Shown here one piece after another: positions 12,531-23,758 of a stretch of 64,000 nt of DNA. Below the pieces are notes generated by a model. It ran no database searches and was not told the origin of the DNA. It saw nothing but the letters and a program-made list of their open reading frames with translations. A program made the translations under genes and the position numbers. Origin of the DNA: Musa acuminata AAA Group (lineage: Eukaryota; Streptophyta; Magnoliopsida; Zingiberales; Musaceae); assembly GCF_036884655.1 (NCBI RefSeq), contig NC_088340.1, positions 2,991,001 to 3,055,000 on the forward strand, in the 5' to 3' direction. The first letter of the stretch is position 1, and each line of letters opens with the position of its first letter.

Positions 12531-14160
12531 AAGACCGGGTATAACAAGTGGCTTCTCCATTCATCCACTTCAAGTTGCTCATCTTCAATGATTTGTCCTT
12601 TTTTCTTTGTTTCCTCTAATGCACATGCTCTTAATCAATCATGGACTTTCAGTTGCAGCAAACCAAAATGTTTTTGCTAAGAGTTCAACAATCACCAAGT
12701 AAGTCAATGTTACATGCACTTCATCCTACAATGAGATTGTTGGTTAGAAAGAAGTTTCTGGGACATTTTATTGAGGGTGTGAAAGTCATTACAGTGGCAT
12801 CTTGTATCAGCAAAATTACATGAATAACAGGCTCGATTTAATGAAGGTTTGAAGATATTTATTTGTTACATGAAAGTTTTGTCCTGTTTTTTACATAAGA
12901 GTGAGTGATTTTTTTCCTTGTGAAATTGGTTTTCCAGAACCTTTTTCCTAATATATGGGAGTTGTTCCAGAAGACTATTGATGCTTTATGTTTAGATGTG
13001 TTTTGCATTTTTTCTGAGAACAATATAGCGAGGGCATCTCTCTGGCAATAGTAACGTAGTAATTGTCCATGTCATTAAAGTTTGATGTTCTTTATTTTTT
13101 CCATAAAAACAATGGCGATTTGGTTGCTATACTAATTCATGTCGGCTTGGTGGTCTGTGTTGTTTATTGGCACTCTGTTTGTTATAATTAAATGAATTTG
13201 TAAGTGTTGTAGACATATTTTTGTGTTCCATCCCCTCTTTACTCCCTTCTGTTTCAGTGACACTGTTCTATGTAATCCAGATGACTCCATTCTGTGATCA
13301 CATAGATTTTTTATGTCTTAGCGTCAGCTATCATCATTTCCTTTTTGAATTTCTCTAAACATTAAACAACTTGAAGGTTCAGAGGGCTTTCTGATGAAAG
13401 TTCTTGCCAAGCAAAGCTCTGCAATGTTGCATTTAGCACAACGAAAGATATTTTTTCCTTGATATGCAGAATAAAGTATTGAGAAGTTTTCCAATAGATA
13501 ACCATGAATCCCATTTGTGATGTCTTACTCAGATTGTAGAATATCATTATTGCCTTTATGATTTTGATCCTGATCTATACTCCATGCTTACTCTTTTTCA
13601 AGCATCGAAGGTTCCATTCAAATTTAAATGTGAAATTGTTGTGACACTGTTTTTGTATATGCTTAATTATCTTCTGAGAGAGAGAATACCATGTTCATTA
13701 AAAGCAAACGAAACTTCAATCAGCCAATGCAGGCAGCAAAGGATGGGCCCAAAAGTAAAACATATTGAAGAAACCCAAAAGATGGATAAAGAATCTAGGG
13801 ACATGTTGAGCCTGTTGAAACAAGTGGTGAATCAAAGACAAACTGAAGCTTCAAGAAGTTGGTTTCATTAAAAGAAGCAGAAAGAAGCCGATTCAGGCCT
13901 CCATTGGCTGTCTCCGAAGCTTCACAATTAAGTCCATTGTTATTGTGCCATCACTAAGTTACTTCCAGTCTTCTATTCGCCAGAGTTCATTCCAAGGACT
14001 TAGTTACCATTGGCTTCTCCAATCTTTATAGTTTTTGACTCCAGTGTAATCTTTTACAGGTTGCGTGATTCGAGCCAGGAAAAGCGGAGATGATGAAGCT
14101 TTTGAGCCAACTTGGGACTGGATCTCTCTTCTTTCGACCTGAATTATTCGGTGCCAGTAA

Positions 14161-15179
14161 TTGCAGTAAAGTATGAAGGAAAGCAGGTGCTTCGATTGGG
14201 CTTCCTTTTCATTTATATTGCTTATAAAACCTATGCCTGGAAAAGACTGAACACACAGCCGCACGCAAATGCCTCTTCCTCACCACTTGCCTTCTCCAGC
14301 CGTGCCAGAATATTAGTCCCCCCTGCAAAACGACAGAAGCTAGAGAAGAAAAAGACGGAGGAGGAGGCTCGGCGTGCAGACGGGGACAGGCCCACTCCCT
14401 GTCGTAACAGTGGTAGTCGGCTACACATCTTCTTCTCACAGATGTACATCGTCATCATCAGGTATGCATCTCCATCACCGTCTTCGTCGCTGTTACTCAT
14501 AAAAATAGTTAATCGATCAAGTCATTGACCACCCCTTGATTGGTACGCCATCATCCCTTCGACATACCAAAACAAAATTTCGCAGCTCCATTTCAATCAT
14601 CCCCCAATAATAATGTCACCTATACGGATCCCATTCCTATAAACATTTGCTGTACCGGTCCTTACTCAACCCCCACTACCACAACTTTTCCCTTCCTGGA
14701 TCATTATTTTATCGTTCTGTGTCATCCAAAAACTTTAGTCATCATCATCATTCACTGCTTTAACTCTGACCAAACATACTGATAGCAATATAAGATGATA
14801 CATCCATCAATCGCTTTACCTACACCGCCAGCAAAAGACGACAAGCTACCGATTGACATCAAACACAGAGAGGATAGGCTATGATATTAGGAAAGAGAAA
14901 AAGTTGGCAAGTTGATACAAATAGAGAAGAGGAAAGTAGGAAAAGCTGAAGAGAGAGAGAGAGAGAGATACTTTGTGGCGACACACTATCGTCCCAAAGT
15001 CCAAAGACCAAGATACGGATGTCAAAGTCCAACTCAGGTCCTCCCATTTCCACAACCGACAATTCTTTTTTTTTTTTTTTTTGCTTGCTTGCTTGACGTC
15101 TCGTCGTCGTCGTTAGCAAAGTCGATCCTCTTTTGCTCCTCTTCTTTTCTTCGTTCCATTCCTTTCCTCTACCACGGGA
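14161..15179. other. spacer and 3' flank of the bHLH gene
   Basis: Mixed sequence contains a short GA run at about 14,951-14,968 and a T run at about 15,066-15,082. Its right part probably holds the 3' UTR of the minus-strand bHLH gene. Overlapping short frames on both strands show no family features. Confidence 0.35.
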
Positions 15180-18176
15180 TCAGGCTTTGGAGACGGTGAC
15201 GGCCTCCTTGGCGGCTTCGGCGGCGCCATTGGCGATGGCGGACTGCGCCGTAAGAGCGGACACGCCGGGGGAGGCAGGTGCGTCGCCGGAGGGATTGGGA
15301 GGGTGAGGACCGCCCGGGAGGATGCCGTGGCCGAGGTGACAGGCGCCGGCGGAAGAGAGGGAGGAGGAAAGGGGCCGAGGAGGGCAGGCGGTGGCGGTGG
15401 AGATGGCGGACGCGAGGGAGATGGGCATGAGGCAGAGGCCCTTCCCCTGGAGGTACTGCATCGCCGACCCCATGTCCTCCTCCATCAGCTTTGCCACTTG
15501 GTGCTCCGTCACCGTCAGGGTGTCGCCGCTGCTGTTTGCTCCGCCACTTCCCGCCCCGCTCTGTCCCTGTTCAATTCTCCCACCATTAATTCATCTTCTT
15601 AAATATATAATAATGGATAAAGAGAATAGAAGATAACGAGGGGAAGTGGTTGCTCGGGACGAAGCGAGAAGAGGGACATGGTGCTGCGGGCGTTTGGGAG
15701 AGAGAGAGAGAGAGTAAAACTACTACCTCCGAGGACATATCGGCCACGAGTGGTGCCACTGCCGCAGCCCCGCCTAACCTGCTCATGCTCAGAACCTGCT
15801 TGCCAAAAATAAACAGCATCACCATCACCATCACCAAACACTATGCATCGTATCAAATCCACCACAATATTCTGCTGCCATTGTCAACAGAATCCAATGG
15901 TGGGATCACATGGGCTAACTCGCGTTCGTGCGCCGCGCAAGAGAGCCATCGGATGCGCTCCGTTAACCACGTGATCCCATTTCCTAATGTCCTCACGTGA
16001 TGTTATCCACCTCAGTTACACGAAGGGGGTGACGCACATCACGTGAGCCCCCGGGAAGTATAGTTTCTAGGGCAAATAATAGATTATCTCATCTACATCA
16101 GCATGCAGGGACCAATAGAAACCAGAGAAGGAGAGCTTGCCTTGACTTGGAGCTGGAGGAACTTGACGTAGTCGATGATCTCATCCAGCATCGATGCCTT
16201 GTCCGTCTGCAAGCCAAATCCACCGTCAATAGCAAGAAAGAAAGAAAGAAAGAGCAGCAGCCACCGTGTTTGCTTGAGGTCTATCATGGCGTGGAGGACA
16301 CGGCGCTGTTGGTCTTCCACACTCGAAGTTCAAGTAGGATGCACTAAAACCCCTGGTTCCAGGATTCCCCGCGTTTCCCTTCTCTTTGGCTCGCTGCTGC
16401 TCCATTCCGCCATAAGGTAGGTCCCCCCGACTTAACGAACAATCCCTGTTTACTTCATTAAATTCTTCCTGCAGCAACCTGCAATCCATGGCGTGGACCA
16501 CGTACTTCTACTAGTTGCTGATAGCTTCCCTTCACGAACTCCAAAGACCAGGCGTCGGATGCACAAATACACTTACCCATGTCTATGTCCCATTGAATAA
16601 TACATACAGTAAGACAAATATCATGTCCCCGTCCTCACCATCCTCACCGTCTATCTAATAGATGCGCAAATCTAGAAGCAGCATTGGAAGCTTCAATTCG
16701 ACTACGTAGATACTTAGCAGGTTTAATGAACTGTTGCTTGTGTCAACTTGGAAGAGAGGAGAAAAAGATGGGAGAAGACAAAAGACCTTGTTAGCGTTGG
16801 GCACCAACTCCTGCAGAGCTTTCATCCTGTCCGCGATTCTTTCCCTGCGAAGCTGCGAACAGAAACAAAGAATAATGGCCGGGGGCAAGCAAACAAACAT
16901 AATGGAAACAGAGCAGAAGCTGCAGCACAACAAAGGACACGGAAGCTGCGGTGCGCAGCAAAATCTAAATCAAGTAGTAATTCCCACCACACCAATTGAG
17001 TGACAGTGAGAGTGAAGCATCGATGGGGCCGCATAGGTTTCTGTGTCGTTTAAGGCTATTTATTTCTCGACTCTTTTTGCTGGGGTGAGAGAAATCCAGA
17101 AAGCAACCATTTCCTTTCCTGTTTACTATTGCTTACCCTTTCGGCGATGCTGTGGGGGTCGGTGGCTTGGCCTCTCCGAGCCCTCACCTTCTGCCTCGGC
17201 GGCCCCGTGCCACCGCCTGCGGACGCTGAGGCCGACGCCGACGCTGATGCAGCTTGCCCCACTCCCCCCGTCGCTGCCGCTGCTGTAAAGTTCTGGCTCG
17301 GCATCGACGCGCCGCCCTGGTGCTGGTTTGGACGTCGATCAGTGGAAGATGTCACCCAAAACATAGAAAGAAAGGCTTTTTTTTAGCTGAGAGTGTTTCA
17401 AGATTGAGTGTTTTATGAAACCTGGGGATGACCGAAAGCCGATTGACCGCGCTGCAGCGGTCCTCCGAGTCCATTGAAAAGTCCCTCGCCGCCCTTTCAT
17501 CACAGGATCGAGTTTTTTTAACTCAGCTGTAGTATATTTGAAGTAGGGAAGATAAAGAAACAGGAGAATTACGGAAACGTACGGTGGGGTTGAGGGATTT
17601 GAAGGGGGCGTCGACGTCGTAACCACCGGTCCCGAGCGTCAGCGGCAGCGAAAGAAGCCCGGAGTCGCCGGACGCCACCGGCGATCGCCCCAACGACGGG
17701 AGAAGCATCTGCTGCTGGCTCTGGTGGTCGAGATGGACCATCATCGCCTTCCCGTTCGGCGAACTCCCGCCGCTGATCTGGTGCCGCCTGAGCCGGTTGG
17801 CGAGCAGCGACGACTCGTCGTACGGCGGGTACCGCATCCCCTCCGCCGCGGCAGCGGACGGCTCCTCCGGAGACGTTTCGCCGGCGAGGCCGGCGCCGAA
17901 GATCCTCTGTCCGGCCTCCGGAGGGTCCCAGGGGGTCTTGAGGTTCCCGAGCTCGGCCCAGGAGGATGGCAGACTGGAGAGCATCTGGTCGAGGAAGTCG
18001 TCGTGTCCGGAGGCGCCGTCGTCGAACGACGCCTGCGGGCCAGAGTTCGGGATCTGCCGGCCGCCGTGGCCGTTCTGCAGCTCCCTGAGGGCGATCTGGG
18101 CGACTGCCGCGGAGTGGGAGATGCCGCCGTTCATGGACCCCGCCATGCCCTGCATCTCTCTACTGCTTGGCTGCAT
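15180..18176 (-). CDS. LRL1: bHLH transcription factor, LRL (bHLH66/69/82) subgroup
   Basis: Six exons on the minus strand: 18,176-17,583, 17,322-17,137, 16,852-16,787, 16,206-16,141, 15,795-15,727 and 15,566-15,180, giving 455 residues. The start is at MQPSSRE because the upstream frame is unlike the family. Residues 59-73 carry the acidic [16 protein letters not shown] motif of the LRL group. The bHLH region (about 252-304) reads [20 protein letters not shown], then [20 protein letters not shown]. The His, Glu and Arg positions for E/G-box contact are present. VLSMSRLGG follows, and later the conserved [23 protein letters not shown] proteins are nuclear regulators of root-hair and tip growth in Arabidopsis and Lotus. 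The fourth intron has a GC donor (AAG|GCAAGC). The first base of exon 2 could be 17,322 or 17,316. N-terminal GC content is high. Confidence 0.9.
15968..16045. promoter_or_regulatory. cluster of three CACGTG (G-box) cores inside a bHLH intron
   Basis: CACGTG occurs at 15,968-15,973, 15,994-15,999 (inside the palindrome TCACGTGA) and 16,040-16,045, within intron 4 of the LRL-like gene. Its own product belongs to a class that can bind E-box/G-box DNA. A regulatory role is inference. Confidence 0.4.
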
Positions 18177-20258
18177 CCCTTCTTCCGCCGAAAGGTTTAT
18201 GGTCAGGCCTAGGGCGTGGGAAGGGGAGCGAAAAGTTCTCCCTTTTCCTTTCCAACAGAGAGATGGCGAAGGAGAGGGAAGAGACGAGTGAGCTGATGAG
18301 GGAAATGGCCAGTTCGTGCCGCCTCGCATTTATAATGTCACAACCGTAATTAATTCATTAGTCACTTAAAACAGAAACTGGGTTAAGAATAGTCAAACGT
18401 GCATACCTATCTCATGATTCGCCTGGGAAGATCGATCCGTCATAGAAGACCAATCGGCGGTCAGGTACAACACTGAGTAACGTTTCAGGGTGTGAAAAAA
18501 AACCGCAGGGGATTAGGGTTCCTTCTGTTTCCTTGGGCCGTCGCAGACACGAGGAAGGCAGACAGATCACATACGTCAGATCACGACATCGTCCCGGTTC
18601 TGACGGAGCGGACGGCGCAGATTCCACCAAGCGAACCCGAGTGGCGGCCAGGACAGCGTGTGGGTGTCGTGTCGTGCACGTATGCGATTCGTTAACGGGC
18701 CGGATCCATTGGGCTAAGCCAACAAAATCAAAGATCCGATCTGAACGAGTCGAGGTCAATGTCGATGAACAATTAATGTCACGAATCAAAATGTTTTCTT
18801 TTAAGCTCATCGATTAGGACTAAAATTTCCAGTACATCTCATCAACAAGAGGCATGCAGCTATCATTCTTCAATGTTATTGCTTACATGTCTTCTTCTTC
18901 ACATACTTAGTGATCATAGCATCTAAATATAAGAGTTCATTGATGACAATTTATTATGTTAAGTGCAGTTGATTCATTCAATACAACTCAGGTTTTGTTC
19001 TCTATATATAATAACTCAAGTTCTTATTGTGCTTTAAGAGATGACTCTTAAATCATTCTCTAGCAGGAGAAGAGAGGCATTTAATACCGGAGGAGAGGGA
19101 TCATATATTATTAAGAGGAACCTATCATTGGCACCAGAGTAGTAATATTATATTTACCGAGCAAAAAAGTCAAGGGGAGGAGGTAATAAACCCCTCACTA
19201 AGCATTCACCTTTTCTTTTCTTCTTTTCAACCAAGATGTGGTCAATCATGCAAGTGTGATGGTGAGGAGGGTGCAGAGCTTAAAGGTGGTGGAAATGCCT
19301 GCACCAGCAGAAGCAGAAGAGTGTGTGTGTGTGTGTGTGTGTGGTTGATCCATCCTTCACTCAGAGCCATCACATCTCCAGAGTCAAAAAAGGAAGGAAG
19401 GAAGGAAGGAAGAGAGCGTGGCATTGTGAAAGCAGTAAAGAAATGAAGCACTAGAGAAGATGCCGCAAGAGTGGGAGTAAGCCATTAATAGCAGGGAAGT
19501 GGAGCCGCACGAAATGCTCATCAATTAACATCCAGCTTCATCCTCTCGCATCCTCAACCAGACGCACGGCATTGTTGTAAGCTCCATCAATGCCGCTTTA
19601 ATGGAGATGATTCCTTGACTTGTTGCTTACATTGATGTCATGCTCTCCTCTCTATTCTTTTAATCTTCGTCTCCTCATGGTCTCGTCTTGCAGAGAGGCT
19701 TCTCCATGGCAGACCACCGGAGCAATCGAACTGGAGTTCTCTCCACCACATGCCTCCATAAATCCTACCTCGAGACGTCGTCATCCTCAAAGTGAGTTCA
19801 TAAATGCTCGAGCATCTTGTGCATAAAATAATTGGTGCGACGAGCATGCATCATGCATCCTCGAGTCCTTCAAGGCTTGAGCTCTCCACCTCCTGCGTTC
19901 ATCATATGATCTTTGACTTTTGGACTCTCTCATCAATGGCCATTACAACCGCAGTAATGATCTTTAGCATGTTTCCATTACAAGTTCACTACCATGCATC
20001 ATGATTCAATAGTTTGATGTTATCATCTTTAGAAATGACAGCTGCTCCTCACACAACCTTCCTTTCCACACCATACCCAATTCATCATCAAGTGCAGAGA
20101 GGTCTTTGCTTGATGCTTCTATACCTTACCATGTCTAGTGTTTCATGGTTGTAATTTATCTTGTCAGTTCTTCCATTATAGTCCATCTTATTTATATCTT
20201 GGCAGCACAAGTAGTTCCTCATAAAATGACACTGAGGAATAGAAGCCATCAAATGGAA
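18177..20258. other. bHLH promoter and spacer with microsatellites
   Basis: Sequence upstream of the bHLH start (18,177-18,820) should include its promoter. Frames there on both strands have no family match. A (GT)n run lies at about 19,321-19,343 and a (GGAA)n run at about 19,390-19,411. The part just below 20,258 should be the 3' UTR of the POLAR-like gene. Confidence 0.35.
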
Positions 20259-21984
20259 TTAGTAGCAGATTGAAATGATCCAAACAGAGTGAGCCGAAGC
20301 AGCAGCTTCGACAAACACATCCAGAAGCTTTAACCCTACACATGGCTGCAAAACCTGACTCCTGGAAATTGAAGACAAGTTGACCAAGCAAGTCTCTCAC
20401 TCAAACACACACATCAAACGAGAACTCATCATCTGTGCAGCAATGGCTGCCTGAACTCACCTGTGAACTGCTTCGCTCTTATGCTGTGAGACCAACCTCG
20501 CAGTGTCCCTCCACCAGCAGACCTCGCTCTCTTTCTCGCGCAGCTGTCTCTCCGCACACTCCAACGCAGACTCCAGCTCTGCAATCCTCTCCCGCTGCCT
20601 TGTTTCCAGGAGCTCATGCAGCCTTCTCTCCAGCTCACGAGCAGAAACCCCACGGTAATTGCCACCGTCTTCTTCATGGACTTGCGTTACCTCTCCGTCG
20701 TCTTCGCCAATGTGAGAATTGCCAGTGCAGTTGAAGGAAGACTCCAACTCCGCAATACCTTCTTGCTGCCTCGCCTGCACGAGTTGATTAAGCTTTCTCG
20801 TCAGCTCATGCGCAGAAACTCCACATTGAATGCCGCCGCTGCCGCTGCCTCCTTCGTACGCCTCCCTGAAGCTTCCATGAAAGGTCTCAGGCGCATCAGC
20901 GCTCTCAGCAGCCAACTGCAATTAGTGTAGGCGAAGTGCATGTACTTGTAAGGAAGCTGACGGTGCCCAAATCTACAAAGCAAACATGTCGCGTATACCA
21001 CACATTTCGATCCACATTACCATGCGATGTGGCGGCAGCGATGAAAGCTTGCGTCCCACGGCGCATTGCAGACGTTGTAGTTCGACTTCCATCTCCGCTT
21101 CCATTTGGTGCATGCTGAGGCGTGCTGTGTTCCTCGTGAATGTAGCACATGTCGACCGTGTCTCAGCTTCGGGTTCCATATAACTGTTTGATGCAGAGGA
21201 GGCGACATTGTTGGACTCTGCTCGGTGGGAAGAGACGCCTTTGTTGTGCATCTCATCCTTGATGTCTTTGAGTAGAATCTCCATTTGGACTCTCAGTTGC
21301 TCCATCTTGTTGATTTCGGTGGCACTCCTCGTTAGGAGGAACACCAGACCTACTCCCATTCCCAGATTCAAAGAGACTGCATCACTCTGCTTTCCTGCAA
21401 ATGGATAGACGTAACAGAGTTATCTGATGTGAAACAGAGAACCAGAAGAAGCAGTAGCAATCTAGAGAAGCGATTCCAGTACGAGAACGAAGGATTCTCC
21501 TGGAACCTGCATCAATGGCGAGATTGCTCTCGCCGGAAGCAATACCCTTTCCTTCCATAGAAGCAGCCATCGCCGGTTCCTCCACCTTCGCCTCCTCCTC
21601 CTCTTCCTCCGTCATTCTCTTCTCTTTTGTTCTCCGGCGGTTAGAAGAGGATATTGGAAACCGCACCCGGAAACCGGATCCTTCGCCGCCGCCGCCGCGA
21701 GTTGGTGACGTCCGATGGAGTGAGAGGAGAAACCGGGAGATGAGGCTCCGGGGAGAATAAGCAGTGGGAGTGGCGGCGGAAGCAGAGGAGGGAGGTAGGC
21801 ACAGGAAAAGCTCCCGCCTTTTTACTCCCCTTTCGCTCTCCTCCTCGCCCTCATTGCTTTCCTGGAGGCAATCGACTATTCTCGTCTCCTCCGCCGCCTC
21901 CTCTTCCTTCCTCCGACTCCTTCCCTCTTCGTTCAACGCCACACAGAAACAGAGCACCTTCCCCTGTTTCCGCGAACAGGCCAT
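20259..21984 (-). CDS. POLAR: POLAR-like protein (polar localisation during asymmetric division family)
   Basis: Four exons on the minus strand: 21,984-21,507, 21,394-21,021, 20,915-20,461 and 20,361-20,259, giving 469 residues. Phases agree at each junction (GCAG|GTTCCA, ATG|GTAATG, CACAG|GTGAGT). The first ~155 residues are basic, then Glu-rich and poorly conserved. A short hydrophobic stretch with SLNLGMGVGLVFLL follows, then TEINKMEQLRVQMEILLKD. The C-terminal core contains ELERRLHELLETRQRERIAE and a W-W pair in VCWWRDTARLV, the family hallmark. POLAR is known in Arabidopsis as a coiled-coil polarity-complex partner of BASL that recruits GSK3-like kinases in stomatal-lineage cells. This gene's role is inferred from that. 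The last exon (about 34 residues) is the least certain part; an alternative end is HR then stop at 20,457-20,459. Confidence 0.75.
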
Positions 21985-23633
21985 CTTCCGATAGAATCTA
22001 TCGAACTAGCGAAAAGTCACGACTTGGACGCGATACGTCCGATTCCGACATTTATAAGGCGTGGATTGGTGGCGGGAAGAAATCGAACATGGTTTGAGGA
22101 GGGAGAGAGAGAGAGGGAGAGGGAGAGGGAGAGGGAGAGGGAGGGAGGGACCCCGTTGGCCAGCGATTTCCCCTCATGCTTCCCGTGAAACAATTCAGCT
22201 AGCTGCCACTTACCCTCACCCGAAGGCTAGCAAAACACAGGGAATCCAGGAAACCGAATCTAACACTAGATTTAGCTCACATTGTCCACGTTAATCTTAA
22301 GCAGCTCAGCTCTCTTCCAGTCGTAGATGGAGATTAAGAGGACAACAAACACTACTGAATTGGGAAGCAATAGTCGCTGTTTGTTAAGAACGATAAGCTG
22401 AGAAATCAAACACGAAGCGCTTTAAGTCGGATGCAATTCGGAGGTTAACAGAGCATTGCCGTACTTTGCCTAATTCGACCATATTGTGTTCTTGCAAGAA
22501 TTCAAACACGTCGATGTCTGTCGGCGGCGACGAGCAACATTCAAAATTCAAGTTTCGCGATGGGATCGCGGCATGGAGACGATGCGACAGCCGACGTAGC
22601 GGGAACAGAGCAGGCAACAATGGAGGATGAGAGAGAGGTGTAGGGCGATTAGGAAGTAAGCTGGCAGGGAAGATTCACAGGCAAGGCGTGAGGGATTGAA
22701 TGGGAAGCAATAAGTGCTGATGCTGAAGGAGGAGTAAATGCCCGCAGCTCGATGACGGCTGCCAATTATTGGACGACTCCTCTTGCAACAGCGATCGACT
22801 TTTATGATGCTGTCTTCTGCCTGCAGATTTGATGCGGGAATCAAAAGGAAGTCGGAATGGCAGCTAAAAGATTGCTATCTGAACGATTTGAATTGGAGGA
22901 TGCGAGGTTGTGAATCGATCGAAGAGTGATCGTCTTCCTGTGAGATAGAACTGCATGTTCTGAGACTTGAGGTCTGTTGAGAGCCACAGTTAACGTGAAA
23001 CAAGTAAAATCCCAACATTAGTATCACCAAACTTAACGTGAATAACCAAATATTATAAGAAGTCTATACAACAACGATAAAGTCGTAAATCACTCACAAC
23101 GACGACGACGACGACGATAACAAAAAAAAAATCATAAATCTTCAATTACTTGGATTCGGATACATGAATCTTTTATTTTTCACTAATTTTTAAAATATTT
23201 TTATGAATTAAAATATTTGAATTTTTATTTATAATTGTTAATAAAATCTTTAGATATTTTAATTAAATAAAAAATAAAAGAAATAATTACATTAAATGAA
23301 AATTTTACCACTAATATTAATAGTTTTGCATCTCTTAACTATTTGTCTATATGTAGCATCTACGGGTGATAATGATCCTCATCAACAATACCTATTTATT
23401 TACAAATAAGATAAAAATTTCTCTCTCCTATATTTTTTTCATGCACTAATTTAAATTTTTCCTTCTTACTAAGAAAATAAATCCCACCATAGTAAATGAT
23501 CACGTGAAAGAAATCCTGCCTTTTTAAGTTTTCAACATCATCAAATTACTCACAGGCTTTGAGAACAAAAGCATTTAGGCCCTTTTTGACGAAATTACTC
23601 GCAAATAATGAAAAAATAGTCTCTTTGGTTGTT

Positions 23634-23635
<2 letters not shown>
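21985..23635. other. spacer with GAGGGA repeat and AT-rich block
   Basis: A purine-rich (GGGAGA)n tract at about 22,095-22,150 lies upstream of the POLAR-like start. 23,150-23,500 is AT-rich. A 78-codon minus frame at 22,384-22,620 has no family features. The right end may hold the 3' UTR of the UBP gene. Confidence 0.35.

Positions 23636-23705
<70 letters not shown>
23636..23705. repeat. (TA)n microsatellite, about 35 units
   Basis: An uninterrupted TA run begins 54 bases downstream of the UBP23-like stop codon (minus-strand sense), so it probably lies in the 3' UTR. Frames crossing it give Tyr-Ile repeats and are artefacts. Confidence 0.9.
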
Positions 23706-23707
<2 letters not shown>

Positions 23708-23758
23708 ACAACATTACCTTGAGATACAACAATAACGAATTCATCATCTTCTTCACCA

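Larger units (their letters stand above)
10540..14160 (+). other. possible transcribed locus of unknown product
   Basis: A GC-rich segment at 10,540-10,850 has plant 5'-leader character ('ctagggttttgg') and ends in a plausible donor at 'gatgtaac'. About 2.9 kb of AT-rich intron-like sequence follows. A possible terminal exon begins after 'ccaatgcag' at about 13,733 and is open to a stop at 13,869-13,871, with an amphipathic Lys/Glu-rich product that includes MDKESRDMLSLLKQVVNQRQ. The first exon carries only a 22-codon frame ending in TAA, so I cannot build a joined protein. It may be a non-coding RNA gene or a decayed gene. Confidence 0.25.
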
